Source: Anatilimnocola floriformis
GTDB lineage: Bacteria > Planctomycetota > Planctomycetia > Pirellulales > Pirellulaceae
Assembly: GCF_024256385.1 (NCBI RefSeq)
Contig: NZ_JAMLFW010000001.1
Location: 2,542,001-2,606,000, forward strand
Reading direction: 5' to 3'
Length of the DNA stretch: 64,000 nucleotides
In this document: piece by piece, positions 15,151-24,534 of the stretch
Layout: the number at the start of each line of letters is the position of its first letter
How positions within the stretch are numbered: the first letter of the stretch is position 1
Made by a program: the position numbers and the translations under genes
The notes under the pieces: model-generated
Databases searched by the model: none
What the model saw: the letters and a program-made list of their open reading frames with translations, nothing else
What the model was told of the DNA's origin: nothing

Positions 15151-15864
15151 CGTGTTAAACTAGGAAAGCCGCTGTGTATCCAAGAAATCTCATCTTTTTT
15201 GCACAGCGCAGGTGAGCGGTGGCCATCTAAAACATAGCTCGACTTCGAATCTCGATTCGATCTTTCCTAGCTTCTCTAGCTAGTTATCAAAATCCCTTCG
15301 CGCAAGGGGATGACCCGGCGGTTAACAGCAGAAGTTGCGTGCCAAAAAATCGGCCAAGAAGAGAGCGCGGTTAGTAGGAGAGTTCCGACCAGGGAGGATT
15401 TTTGCAAAAGTACAGTTGTCAGATGGGTCAGAATCTCAAGTAGGTTTTTGGGTTTATCCCACACCGACTATCAAGCCCCAAAATCGAAAAACTCCCAGCA
15501 CCACAGTTTCCTTGGTATTGCTGGCCGACGAATCTTTTTTTGCTATCCGATCTGGTAAGGCAGCCGTACGTGAGCAGTCGCGAGCGAGGCTCGTCAGGCC
15601 TATCTACTCTGAGATGATCTTCAGTGCAAAGCCTCCAGACCCGATGGATACGGCTTGCCCCTGAGCAACTCGCTCCCGCGCGGCCGCTCAGGAAGAAGTC
15701 GCTGCGGGATGGGAAAGAAGGATCGTTGTATGCTAACGTAATTGCTGATGCGGCTAGTCGTTGGACATACTGCTAACGGTGCCTCGGTGCCCTCGAACTT
15801 TGCACGTTCAAGGGGCAGATTCGGCTGCAGTAGAGTGATTGGATTCTCCTGAGGGTGACTCCGT
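15151..15864. other. Long stretch with one doubtful ORF
   Basis: These 714 bases hold no gene I am sure of. A frame from a TTG at 15335 to 15664 (109 aa) starts MRAKKSAKKRARLVGEFRPG and has a beta-rich centre (SESQVGFWVYPTPTI), so it could be a small protein or remnant, but its second half is low quality. The nonamer CTAGGAAAG at 15160-15168 has its reverse complement at 15262-15270. The stretch probably marks the edge between the element debris and the chromosome. Confidence 0.35.
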
Positions 15865-17421
15865 ATGCTTCCTGTATGTCTACTTCTGTGTGCGGTGATG
15901 ATGTGCGCAGACCCCAACACGGCGACATTGACTGCCGCGTTGGCTTCTGCCAAAGAGATTCGTTGCAACCTGATTAGCACTGATGCTCCGCACGCTTGCG
16001 TGCTGAAAACGGCGGAGGAAGTTGGCGAGTTCGTCAAGCTGCTGGATCTTAGCGAGCGGGCTGTTGAACGTTCTGGGGAATCGGGAGCGGCGAGCTTTTG
16101 GCATCTGCAAATCGCGACCAAAGAAGGTGCCAGCGTCGACTTGGTGCTGATCGGCGATACGCAGGTGCTCTTCGGACCTGGCGGCAAATGGGTTACCAGC
16201 CTGCGCTCGAAGCGAGCGTATGAATGGCTCACGAAGAAAGTGACGCCGCCTGCTCCGCCAGTGAGCGACGAACTGCAGCCTCGCTTGTTGAAGGTCTACG
16301 ACAATCATCGAGTCACCGAGACAGTCAAAAACTTAGGACGGCATCAGATTCTGTTTGGCAGCAAGCAGACAGAGCTGTTTGTTCTGGAGGACGGGACCAG
16401 CACGCTGTCGTTTTTCAATCGCTCGCAGCGCGGAGGCATCGTCAAGAGATATCAAACGTACCAAGACGAACAGGCCGAACCCAAATTGGCCGGAGCGAAG
16501 GCAGTCGCTGGACTGTCTGCTCCCTTGGCCATGGCCTTGAGTGGCAACGGCAACTTTCTCTACGTGGTGAGTTCCAAGAGCGGCAGCATCGTTTGCTTTA
16601 AGCAGAACTTGAGAGTGGGGGGCTGGAAGCCGGATTCGCTATCCAATGGGCAGTTTGAGGAATTGCGCGAAACTCAAGCGTTGGTGGTTGGCGGCGATGG
16701 TAGCGAAATCTTGGTGGTGACACGTTCCGGTGTCTTACTGGAGCTGCGGCGTGATCTGGATACTGGCAAGATTTCGGTGCTGGACCGAATTCGTCTCAGC
16801 GATCACCTTCCTAAGCAAGCCGATCTGCGCGATGTGAAGTGGGATTTAACCGGTGATCGCGAGGCAGGGCATATCTATGTCGTTTCAAGTGCTGGGTTGC
16901 TGGTAGTGCTAAAGCGCGACCGCAACGCAAAGCTGGCCGTCGCCCAAGTCACCCGCGATCGCGAGCTGCGCGGTAGCGAACCTTCCCATCCTGAGCATGG
17001 GTTGAGTGGTGCGACCGACTTGACAATTCAGCCTGATGGAAAGCTCCTGTTCGTCGTTTCTGCGCGCGGTTCAGTGGGAGTGTGGAAGCGCGACCGTGAT
17101 TCGGGGGAACTGAGTTTCGAGCGAATTCTGGCAGATGACAGGTTGAAGGGGGCGATGCAAGTGACCTGCTGCAGCAAAAGCGAGCGGCTGCTTGTGGTTA
17201 GCGAATCGGGACACTCGCTTGCTGAAATCTGTCGAAAACCGAGTGGCGAACTCGCGGTGTTGCAGGTGCTGGTTTCAACCCCCGCTGTTTCTTTGGGCTT
17301 TGCCTCTCCCACTGCGGCTGCTGCAAGTTCCGACGATCGGTTCATCTACGTCGCGTCCGGCGAAAACACCCTGAGTGTGTTGATGCTGGTTCATGACGAC
17401 GAACTGCCGGGGTTGCATTAG
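15865..17421 (+). CDS. Secreted beta-propeller protein (lactonase-like repeats)
   Basis: A 518-residue protein with a hydrophobic start (MLPVCLLLCAVMMC) that looks like a signal peptide with a possible lipobox. Residues about 140-510 form beta-propeller repeats of the 6-phosphogluconolactonase type: MALSGNGNFLYVVSSKSGSI, ALVVGGDGSEILVVTRSG, TIQPDGKLLFVVSARGSVGV and SSDDRFIYVASGENTLSVL, each preceded by blade text such as VWKRDRDSGELSFER. The N-terminal 120 residues are a separate unrecognised domain. Planctomycetes have many secreted propellers of unknown substrate, and enzymatic lactonase activity is not established here. It stands alone. Confidence 0.75.
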   Translation: MLPVCLLLCAVMMCADPNTATLTAALASAKEIRCNLISTDAPHACVLKTAEEVGEFVKLLDLSERAVERSGESGAASFWHLQIATKEGASVDLVLIGDTQVLFGPGGKWVTSLRSKRAYEWLTKKVTPPAPPVSDELQPRLLKVYDNHRVTETVKNLGRHQILFGSKQTELFVLEDGTSTLSFFNRSQRGGIVKRYQTYQDEQAEPKLAGAKAVAGLSAPLAMALSGNGNFLYVVSSKSGSIVCFKQNLRVGGWKPDSLSNGQFEELRETQALVVGGDGSEILVVTRSGVLLELRRDLDTGKISVLDRIRLSDHLPKQADLRDVKWDLTGDREAGHIYVVSSAGLLVVLKRDRNAKLAVAQVTRDRELRGSEPSHPEHGLSGATDLTIQPDGKLLFVVSARGSVGVWKRDRDSGELSFERILADDRLKGAMQVTCCSKSERLLVVSESGHSLAEICRKPSGELAVLQVLVSTPAVSLGFASPTAAAASSDDRFIYVASGENTLSVLMLVHDDELPGLH

Positions 17422-17518
17422 CAACAGTTTCCTAGCGTCAACTTCGAGTGGCCGCGTGATCCCCTGAGAAAGCGGTCGTTACTCTGGTTCGCGAATTCGA
17501 AAGCACGGCAAACCGACG

Positions 17519-17863
17519 CTAAGTTCGCGCGCGCCGCTTGGAACGATGTAGCAATTCGAGGATCTGGCCCACCGTACAATGCGACTCGAGCGCGTGGCGA
17601 AGAGGTTGGTCGACCTGCAATTGGTACACATTTCTCCGCCCGTTTTTTTCAATTCGCAGGTATCCACAGAGCACCAGTTCGGCCACGATTTTTTGGACCA
17701 TGCGCTCTGTGATTCCCACACGTTCCGCCACATCTCGCAGGCGGATTTCTGGTTCCTGATAGATGCACCAAAGCACATGCGTGTGTTTGGTCAGAAACGT
17801 CCATGGTGGCGCCGCTGCTGGAAGTGAAGCAGTATTTAGCGCATTTCGCCTGGTCTTCTTCAT
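17519..17863 (-). CDS. Winged-helix transcriptional regulator
   Basis: A 114-residue protein from the ATG at 17863, chosen because AGGACAGG lies just before it; the frame is open up to 17950. Residues about 25-90 form a wHTH of the MarR/Lrp-like kind: HVLWCIYQEPEIRLRDVAER, VGITERMVQKIVAELV and the wing GYLRIEKNGRRNVYQL. It has no effector domain. It is divergent from the carbonic anhydrase gene 131 bases away and may control it or itself. The ligand is unknown. Confidence 0.75.
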   Translation of the reverse strand: MKKTRRNALNTASLPAAAPPWTFLTKHTHVLWCIYQEPEIRLRDVAERVGITERMVQKIVAELVLCGYLRIEKNGRRNVYQLQVDQPLRHALESHCTVGQILELLHRSKRRART

Positions 17864-17994
17864 GCCTGTCCTTGTCAATTCCGAGACGGCCGAATACAAA
17901 ATAACGAAATACAATTCGTGAATCATAGTGCACAATCCGTGTAATCTCAATCCGTTGCCGCCAGCACTCGATCCCGGTTGACAGTCGAAACATC

Positions 17995-18654
17995 ATGAAG
18001 CCTAAGCAGCCCAATACTCGCCCGAACTTTGAAACTGCCGTAGCCGACATGTGCATTCCGCCGGCGCATTCTTGTCCAGAGTCTCCCCTGGCCGCGCTCG
18101 AACGAATTTACGAAGGCAACCGACGCTTCGCTGCCGAGAGGGCACTCGCCGGGAACCGCGACATATTGCGAGTGCGGGAAGTGGCGACGCGGCAATCGCC
18201 GTTCGCTGCGTTTTTAGGCTGCGCTGATTCGCGCGTGCCGATTGAAATCATTTTTGATCAGGGCTTTGGCGACTTGTTCGTCACTCGCATCGCGGGCAAT
18301 GTCGCTAGCAGCGAAATCATCGGGAGCTTGGAGTTCGCTACGCACATCCTCGGCGCGCAGGTGCTCTATGTGCTTGGACACACGAACTGTGGCGCGGTAA
18401 CGGCCACCATTCAAGGCGAGGAAGTTCCTGGCCAAATTAGCGGCCTGTTTCAGCACATCCGGCCTGCGGTCAAGGTCGCGAAGAACGACTTGTCGAGGGC
18501 GATTGAAGAGAATGTCCGCAATCAGGCGATACTGATTGCCGAGTCTTCACCAGTAATTCGAAGATTGGTGCGCCATCAGCAGTTGCATGTGGCTGGTGGG
18601 GTTTATGACTTAGCGAGCGGCATTGTCACGCCAGTCTCGATCGAGCTAAGTTAG
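17995..18654 (+). CDS. Beta-class carbonic anhydrase
   Basis: A 219-residue enzyme that interconverts CO2 and bicarbonate. The zinc ligands are visible: Cys76 with the Asp78-Arg80 dyad in LGCADSRVP, and His129 and Cys132 in GHTNCGAV. The motif RIAGNVASSEIIGSLEFA is also typical. The protein has no signal peptide, so it should be cytoplasmic. It lies divergent from a small wHTH regulator. The bicarbonate transporter candidate (SulP family) is 13 kb away, so no operon links them. Its length fits the family. Confidence 0.95.
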   Translation: MKPKQPNTRPNFETAVADMCIPPAHSCPESPLAALERIYEGNRRFAAERALAGNRDILRVREVATRQSPFAAFLGCADSRVPIEIIFDQGFGDLFVTRIAGNVASSEIIGSLEFATHILGAQVLYVLGHTNCGAVTATIQGEEVPGQISGLFQHIRPAVKVAKNDLSRAIEENVRNQAILIAESSPVIRRLVRHQQLHVAGGVYDLASGIVTPVSIELS

Positions 18655-18719
18655 GCTTAACAGTTATTCCCAAACTTTTGGCATCGTCCAATGATTTGAT
18701 GTGCGGCTAAGATTGTGCC

Positions 18720-20024
18720 ATGTGCCAGATCATACGGACGCAAATCGCCAAAGTCTCCTTCTTCCTGTTGCTGGTCAGCACGTCGAGCGTGCTTGCCGAA
18801 CCACCGAAAGTGGACGAACTCGATGTTCGCTTGGATGAAGTCCTGCGCCGCAAAACAGACGTGCTGGTCACCAGCAGCGCAGGAATCTTTTGGAGCAATT
18901 TAGAAGAGAAAAAGTGGCAGAAGCGAACACTGCCCGCACAGATGCCGATTGGCGGGAAGTTTGGAGTAGTTCCAACGGACTCGGAGCAGATTCTTTATTA
19001 CTCTCCTCGCTGGCATAAGCTGACTGAGGGACAACGTGCAGGCATCTATGGTTCGACGGATGCGGGGCAGACATGGCAACTCCTTTCCGAGGGTGGCGAA
19101 TATGGTCCGGTGGCAATGCTTGAGAATGGATCGCTGTTCGCGGTGACGAACGCCGAGCAGATAAATCGCCAGCCCAGCATCGCGGTTTCGCGCGATCTTG
19201 GAAAAACCTGGCGCGACATCAGCGGCAACCTCTCTGGTCGGGTTCACGGATTATTTCCCGACCCGGATCATCCTGGACTGATTTGTGTCGAAACCCATTG
19301 CATTCGCGGCTACGTTGAGCAGGCAGACGATGAGAATTACGAATGGAAGTCAACGATTTCGTGGCATTGGCACCCCGAGCGCCGAGAAAAAGTTTCATTC
19401 GGTCGCCCCTACTCGACAAGTAGTTCTAATAACCCTCTTTATATTTTCTGTGCAACCCTGCGCAACTATTTCGATTACGACTTCATTTATGGGGCATCCA
19501 CTCCAGCGATTGATCTGAGCACCGGCGCGGAGCGATTTACGTTTCGCACTGGCGAGGTGTTAGCTGTTCCAATCACCATTCGCTTTCTGCAGGACCTACG
19601 AAACGACAAAATGCCAATCGTCGAAAAGCTCATTGACCATCCGGCGAATTTGGCTGCCTGGGGCTTGCGCTGGGAGTTTCAAGGTGAGCGGTCCTACAAG
19701 TCACCGGGGATTGTCGCGGCCATGAGCCGGATTCGCGACGAAGACTCCGCGGCCAGGAGCAAAGGGCTGCCCGGCTTTCGAGAAGAAAAGCAAAACGCGT
19801 TGATCGCCGGACTCAAAGGAGATCGCGCATGGAAGACGGTGGAGTTCAGCGCGATGGCGCCTTATCGCCGGATGCTGGAGATCGGGAAACTGGGCGACTT
19901 TGCCAAGCCCGGTGAGTACCGCGTGCAGTTAGACTATCAAAGCACATACCTAGCCGACCGCAAAGATGGGCCTTGGATAGGAAGTTTTTCGAGTCCAGTG
20001 TTCACCGTTGTAATCGAGCCGTGA
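18720..20024 (+). CDS. Secreted protein with BNR-like repeats
   Basis: A 434-residue protein with a signal peptide at about residues 1-27 (KVSFFLLLVSTSSVLAEPPK, cleavage after LAE or nearby). The first half contains Asp-box (BNR) motifs, visible as GIYGSTDAGQTWQLLSEGG and AVSRDLGKTWRDISGN, as in sialidase-like or photosystem-stability propellers. The second half (about 250-434) is a beta-rich domain with no recognised family. I cannot assign a reaction. It is monocistronic and converges on the ferredoxin gene. Confidence 0.65.
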   Translation: MCQIIRTQIAKVSFFLLLVSTSSVLAEPPKVDELDVRLDEVLRRKTDVLVTSSAGIFWSNLEEKKWQKRTLPAQMPIGGKFGVVPTDSEQILYYSPRWHKLTEGQRAGIYGSTDAGQTWQLLSEGGEYGPVAMLENGSLFAVTNAEQINRQPSIAVSRDLGKTWRDISGNLSGRVHGLFPDPDHPGLICVETHCIRGYVEQADDENYEWKSTISWHWHPERREKVSFGRPYSTSSSNNPLYIFCATLRNYFDYDFIYGASTPAIDLSTGAERFTFRTGEVLAVPITIRFLQDLRNDKMPIVEKLIDHPANLAAWGLRWEFQGERSYKSPGIVAAMSRIRDEDSAARSKGLPGFREEKQNALIAGLKGDRAWKTVEFSAMAPYRRMLEIGKLGDFAKPGEYRVQLDYQSTYLADRKDGPWIGSFSSPVFTVVIEP

Positions 20025-20064
20025 GCCTCAGATGACGCGGCTGATATCGCAGCACATCCGAGGC
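20025..20064. terminator. Possible stem-loop between convergent genes
   Basis: GCCTCAGATG at 20025-20034 pairs with CATCCGAGGC at 20055-20064 (one wobble) around a 20-base loop. It starts one base after the BNR-protein stop and precedes the convergent ferredoxin gene end. There is no T run, so it is a weak terminator candidate. Confidence 0.3.
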
Positions 20065-20089
20065 TTCAACTCACACGAGAACGCGGAAG

Positions 20090-20446
20090 TTATTTGGTCG
20101 TCCAATCAGGCGGCGGCTGGATTTCGGCAGCCGGAATGTGCCCCGCATCCTTTCGCCCGCTTCCTGCCAAACGGCTGATGACGCGTACCGTCATGTCCTC
20201 ATCGCAATTGATCTGACAACTCAGCCGGATTCCCGAAAGCCCGCGCGCCTTGAGCAAGTCGCGCTCAGCAACAGTCATCCGATCCGGCTCGCCTTGGACG
20301 AACTCAATGCGGCAGGTCGTACACCGTGCATTTCCGCCGCAAGCATGCAGTTGATCGACTCCCGCATCCTGCGCAATCGCCAAAACCAACCGCTTACCGT
20401 GCGGCACTTCGAACTCGCCAACATTTTCCACCATCAATTTCGGCAT
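20090..20446 (-). CDS. 2Fe-2S ferredoxin
   Basis: A 118-residue electron carrier. The plant-type cluster motif is complete: ACGGNARCTTC gives three Cys and LSCQ the fourth. I start it at the ATG 20444-20446 (MPKLMVENVGEFEVPHGKRL) because ACGAGG lies just before; the open frame extends 13 codons further. The tail beyond residue 95 is unusual, with a Pro-rich end (EIQPPPDW). It is not next to a reductase, so its redox partner is unknown. Confidence 0.9.
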   Translation of the reverse strand: MPKLMVENVGEFEVPHGKRLVLAIAQDAGVDQLHACGGNARCTTCRIEFVQGEPDRMTVAERDLLKARGLSGIRLSCQINCDEDMTVRVISRLAGSGRKDAGHIPAAEIQPPPDWTTK

Positions 20447-20798
20447 GACCTCGTCCTTCGAGCAAAACGTGATGGCCGGCACCACGCCAACCGAATTTCA
20501 GTTTAACTGCGCCAGTTTGCTGCGTGTGTGCTGGCAGACTAACTCTCGCTCTTTGGCGGGACAACGATGACTTCGCCATCTTCATTCGCATTTCCGCAGT
20601 CGGCCGTAGACGATTTTGCTGAAACTTCAATTGACCCATCGAAATGAACCGCGGCATTATTTCTCGCGAACCTTCTGACGATTGGCGTGTCACTAGCTCA
20701 GGCCCACCTTTTTGGCACCGGAGGCGATCGCTCGCAATGGCAATCCAAACTCGACACCGTGTTCTGCAATTCACACTGTCGCGTGAGGAAATTCCAGC
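20447..20798. other. Intergenic stretch with a possible minus-strand remnant
   Basis: No confident gene is present. On the minus strand a frame of 52 codons ending at a TAG (20539-20541) reads protein-like text such as AAVHFDGSIEVSAKSS and DGEVIVVPPKSES, but it has no ATG, GTG or TTG start and is closed upstream by TGA. It may be the tail of a lost gene. The promoter of the ABC-F gene should lie here, but I see no clear match. Confidence 0.3.
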
Positions 20799-22394
20799 AT
20801 GGCCGCTTCCATTCAACTGTTTGATCTCGCCTGGTCCACGCCTGCCGGTCAGCCGCTGCTTGCTGATCTGAACCTGCGTTTCGCCGCGCGAAAAACGGGA
20901 CTCGTCGGCCGCAATGGCGTGGGGAAGACTACGCTGCTCAAACTGATCGCCGGCGAACTCACGCCCACTCGCGGTCGAGTCGCCGTCGCTGGCACGCTTG
21001 GCGTGTTGCGGCAGGTCGTGCAGGTTGACCCTGCGAAAACGATCGCCGATTTATTTGGTTTGACAGCAGGTTTGCGGCTTCTCGATTGCGTCGAAAGTGG
21101 CGAGGCCAGTGAACAAGAACTCGCCGATGCCGATTGGACGCTCGAAGCTCGCCTGGCCGAAGCACTGAATCGCGTCGGCCTGCAGACGACTCCGCAAACT
21201 CGACTGGCGACATTGTCAGGCGGGCAACGAACTCGTGCGAGTCTCGCCGCGCTGCTGTTTGCAGATACTGACTTTCTGTTGCTCGATGAACCGACGAATA
21301 ATCTCGATCGCGAAGGGCGTCGCGCGGTGATCGACATGCTGGCCGCGTGGCGGGGCGGCGCCATCGTCGTCAGTCACGATCGTGAGTTGCTGGAAACGAT
21401 GGAGTCGATCGTTGAACTCACTTCGCTCGGCGCGAAGGAGTACGGCGGAAACTGGAGCACCTATCGAGAGCAGAAGCAACTCGAACTAGCCGCGGCCGAG
21501 CGCGACCTGGCCGATGCGGAGAAGAAAATGGCCGCCGTGGCTCGCGACACGCAGGCGACTCGCGAACGCCAATCGCGCCGCGCCGCCACCGGCCGCAAAG
21601 CAGGAAAGCGCGGTGGAATTCCAAAGATCATGATCGGCGGTTTGAAACAAAACGCCGAAAAAACGGCGGCGGGGAACGAACGACTGGGCGAAAAACTGCG
21701 CGAGCAGGCCGCCAATGCTGCTGCGACGGCCCGTAGCCGAATCGAAATCCTGCAGCCCTTTGCAGTGGAGCTGCCGCCCACGAATTTGCCTGCCAGCAAG
21801 ATCATTCTCAAGTTGGAATCGCTTTCGGCCGGTTATGATCCGGAGCAGCCGATCCTGCAAAACCTGTCGTTTGAAGTGATCGGCCCCGAGCGAGTTGCCA
21901 TCGCCGGCCCAAACGGTTGCGGCAAGACCACGCTCCTCAATGTCATTACGAAGAAACTCGAACCCAGCGCCGGCCTGATTCGTGTCGCGACTGATTTCGC
22001 ATTGCTCGATCAGCAGGTAAGTCTGCTTGATCCCCAGCAATCGATCCGCGACAACTTCCGCCGCTTGAATCCCGTTGCCGATGAAAATGCCTGCCGCGCG
22101 TCTCTCGCGCGATTCATGTTTCGCGCCGATGCTGCTCTGCAAATCGCCGGCACACTCAGTGGCGGCCAACTACTGCGGGCCGGTTTGGCTTGCGTGCTCG
22201 GCCGCGAAACGCCGCCGCCGTTATTGCTACTCGATGAGCCGACGAACCACCTCGATATCGATTCGATCGAAGTTGTCGAAGCGGGCCTGAGAGCATACGA
22301 CGGCGCGCTGGTTGTCGTCAGCCATGACGAATCGTTCTTGCAAGCCATCGGCATTACACGCCGGTTGACGCTGCCGATGGTTGCGAGCAGTTAA
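20799..22394 (+). CDS. ABC-F family ATP-binding protein
   Basis: A 531-residue protein with two ABC ATPase domains and no membrane segment, the layout of ABC-F translation factors. Domain 1 (about 5-215) has Walker A GRNGVGKTT, signature LSGGQRTR and Walker B FLLLDEPTNNLD. Domain 2 (about 330-525) has GPNGCGKTT, LSGGQLLRAG and LLLLDEPTNHLD. Between them lies a charged helical linker (about 225-320), which in this family reaches into the ribosome. Members rescue stalled ribosomes or protect them from antibiotics; the linker does not tell which. It is monocistronic. Confidence 0.9.
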   Translation: MAASIQLFDLAWSTPAGQPLLADLNLRFAARKTGLVGRNGVGKTTLLKLIAGELTPTRGRVAVAGTLGVLRQVVQVDPAKTIADLFGLTAGLRLLDCVESGEASEQELADADWTLEARLAEALNRVGLQTTPQTRLATLSGGQRTRASLAALLFADTDFLLLDEPTNNLDREGRRAVIDMLAAWRGGAIVVSHDRELLETMESIVELTSLGAKEYGGNWSTYREQKQLELAAAERDLADAEKKMAAVARDTQATRERQSRRAATGRKAGKRGGIPKIMIGGLKQNAEKTAAGNERLGEKLREQAANAAATARSRIEILQPFAVELPPTNLPASKIILKLESLSAGYDPEQPILQNLSFEVIGPERVAIAGPNGCGKTTLLNVITKKLEPSAGLIRVATDFALLDQQVSLLDPQQSIRDNFRRLNPVADENACRASLARFMFRADAALQIAGTLSGGQLLRAGLACVLGRETPPPLLLLDEPTNHLDIDSIEVVEAGLRAYDGALVVVSHDESFLQAIGITRRLTLPMVASS

Positions 22395-22419
22395 GCAGCT
22401 GTGAGGCAGGCTAGATCGT

Positions 22420-23388
22420 TTACGACCCGCCGCCGTTCATCGCCGGGAACATTTCGCGGACCATCGTGATCGCGGCCGGGCCGACGAGGATCACAAAGAT
22501 GCCCGGGAAGATGAAGAGCACCAGCGGGAAGATCAATTTTACCGCCGTCTTGGCGGCTTTTTCTTCGGCGATTTGAGCGCGGCGAGTACGCATCGCTTCG
22601 GATTGCACGCGAAGAGCTTGGGCGATGCTACTGCCGAACTTGTCGGCTTGGATCAGAATCGAGGCGAGCGATTTCAGATCGTCGACACCGCTGCGCGAAC
22701 CGAGTTCTTGCAGCACTTGCGAGCGAACGCGGCCCATCTGCAACTGCATGTTGCACAGGCCGAATTCGTTGGCGATGTTGCGATAGCACTTCTTCATTTC
22801 TTCAGCGACTTTACGCATTGCCTGGTCGAGACCGAGGCCGGCTTCGACGCACACCACCATCAGGTCGAGCGCATCGGGCAAGCCGAGGAAGATCGATTCT
22901 TTTCGTTTCTTGGCCATGTACATGATGACCAGCTCCGGCAAGTAGAAGCTGAGGCCGGCGATCATCACAATGCGAAACAGCGCGGCTTGCGTCAGGCCGT
23001 AAACAAAAATCGATGCACCGCCGCCGATGAACAACCCGATCAGCAGCAGTAGGAATTTCGAGGCTTGAAAAACCATCGGCGCGCCTTCACTACGAAAGCC
23101 GGCGTACGAGAGTTTTTCTTTCAGTTTATTTCGTTCGGCTTCAGTCTTCGGCGCCAGCGGTTTGGCGAGCGCCGGCGACGCGGCTTCGAGCATCCGCGAG
23201 AGATTGTCTCCCTTGGTAATGCCGTCGGCCCGCTTCTTTCGCCCAGCCGGATCACGAAAGTCCTCGAGCCGTTGCTCGGCCCGGCTGTTGCTCCCCGAAA
23301 GCCATTCGATGGCCAGCCAGGTGATGCAAGCGATCAGACCGAACGCAGCGAGCTGGACGAGCCAATGATTGGTGAGAATAGCGTTCAT
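22420..23388 (-). CDS. tadC: TadC-like type II secretion F protein
   Basis: A 322-residue inner-membrane protein. A first helix lies at about residues 8-27, two more at about 110-150 (FLLLLIGLFIGGGASIFVYG) and one at the C-terminus (LIFPLVLFIFPGIFVILVGP). The T2SF domain covers about 180-300, with PDALDLMVVCVEAGLGLDQA and SLASILIQADKFGSSIAQAL. TadC pairs with TadB as platform of the Flp/Tad pilus machine. It is the last gene of cpaF-tadB-tadC, 60 bases after tadB. No pilin, CpaB or RcpA is nearby, so the rest of the machine must lie elsewhere. Confidence 0.9.
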   Translation of the reverse strand: MNAILTNHWLVQLAAFGLIACITWLAIEWLSGSNSRAEQRLEDFRDPAGRKKRADGITKGDNLSRMLEAASPALAKPLAPKTEAERNKLKEKLSYAGFRSEGAPMVFQASKFLLLLIGLFIGGGASIFVYGLTQAALFRIVMIAGLSFYLPELVIMYMAKKRKESIFLGLPDALDLMVVCVEAGLGLDQAMRKVAEEMKKCYRNIANEFGLCNMQLQMGRVRSQVLQELGSRSGVDDLKSLASILIQADKFGSSIAQALRVQSEAMRTRRAQIAEEKAAKTAVKLIFPLVLFIFPGIFVILVGPAAITMVREMFPAMNGGGS

Positions 23389-23448
23389 CGTAGTACCGAG
23401 TGAGTTTGTGGCTGCGGGTACGCAGTGTTGGTGGCAAGTGAGCCGTGC

Positions 23449-24411
23449 TTAAACTTTGATATTGATAATCTTACGGATGACGAGCGCGCCGAGGATCTGC
23501 AGCACGACGCCGGCCGCCAGCATTTGATGGCCCATCGGGTCGGTGAAGAGCATCGACAAGTAACCGGGATTGAGCCGCCACATGACGATGGCGAGCACCG
23601 GCGGCAAGCCGAGCAACACCGCGCCCGACAACCGGCCTTCGCCCGTGAGGGACTGAATCATGCCGTAAATCTTGTAGCGTTCGCGAACAAGGTGGCCGAT
23701 CTTGTCGAGAATTTCGGCGAGGTCACCACCCGTTTGCCGTTGCAGAATCACCGCGGTTGCAAAGAACCGCAAGTCGAGGTTCGGCACGCGATCGGTCATT
23801 TCCTCGATAGCATCTTCGAGCGGTTGACCAAGGTTTTGTGCTTCGTAGCAGCGATTGAATTCGTCGCCGATCGGCGAACCCATTTCGTCAGCGCACAGCT
23901 TGAAACCGGCAGCGAGCGAGTGACCGGCGCGGAGGGCGCGGGAGATCAATTCAAGTGCTTCCGGCAATTGCTTGGCAAACTTTCCGAGCCGCCGACCGCG
24001 CTTCATATAAAAGTACAGGAACGGGATTGGTCCGAGCAGCAAACCGAGCGGCGCGAAGACCATCGGCAGGCGAGCCATGATGGGCAGCAGTACGCCGGCG
24101 CCGGCGAGACCGGCACACATCAGCGCGAGCTTCGCCGGCGAGACCTTGGTATCGGCTTGTTGCAAGAACAGTCGCAGATTAAAGCTTTTCGCCAGCCATT
24201 CTTCGAACGGGTTGGTCTCTCCCAGCGGGTTCGTGAGGAGATTGATCTCGTCCTTTTTCTTGGCTTGCGCGGGATTCGAAAGTCCCGCGAGCATATCCAA
24301 GCGATCTTCGACCGCGCTGCCCCCTTCGGAGCGGAACGCGATGCTCGCGACGCCGCCCACAAGGCAAGCCACGCCGATAAAGGACGCGCCGATGATGAGA
24401 AGCGTTAGCAT
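23449..24411 (-). CDS. tadB: TadB-like type II secretion F protein
   Basis: A 320-residue inner-membrane protein. It has a helix at about residues 4-24, a pair at about 100-135 (MARLPMVFAPLGLLLGPIPF) and C-terminal helices. The T2SF domain at about 155-290 contains LPEALELISRALRAGHSLAA and FATAVILQRQTGGDLAEILD, the GG-rich turn typical of TadB. It forms the assembly platform of Tad pili with TadC. It stands between cpaF and tadC on the same strand. The spacer toward cpaF contains an inverted repeat. Confidence 0.9.
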   Translation of the reverse strand: MLTLLIIGASFIGVACLVGGVASIAFRSEGGSAVEDRLDMLAGLSNPAQAKKKDEINLLTNPLGETNPFEEWLAKSFNLRLFLQQADTKVSPAKLALMCAGLAGAGVLLPIMARLPMVFAPLGLLLGPIPFLYFYMKRGRRLGKFAKQLPEALELISRALRAGHSLAAGFKLCADEMGSPIGDEFNRCYEAQNLGQPLEDAIEEMTDRVPNLDLRFFATAVILQRQTGGDLAEILDKIGHLVRERYKIYGMIQSLTGEGRLSGAVLLGLPPVLAIVMWRLNPGYLSMLFTDPMGHQMLAAGVVLQILGALVIRKIINIKV

Positions 24412-24465
24412 GGGTTTGCTTGCGTGTCGGGATCAGTCGAAATGGAAAGGGAACGGGCGATTCGG

Positions 24466-24534
24466 ATGCAGAATGCAGAGGTCAGAATGCAGAACGTTTT
24501 TTCATTCTGCATTCTGCGTTCTCAGTTCTGCATT
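24466..24534. repeat. TGCAGAATGC-rich inverted repeat
   Basis: The left side carries repeated GCAGAATGCAG units (24466-24493) and the right side their complements, CATTCTGCATTCTGC (24503-24517) and TTCTGCAT (24526-24533), around a run of six T. The right edge overlaps the TAA stop of cpaF (24533-24535). It lies inside an operon, between cpaF and tadB, so it could be a mobile intergenic repeat or an mRNA-processing hairpin that lowers tadB-tadC expression. Confidence 0.7.
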
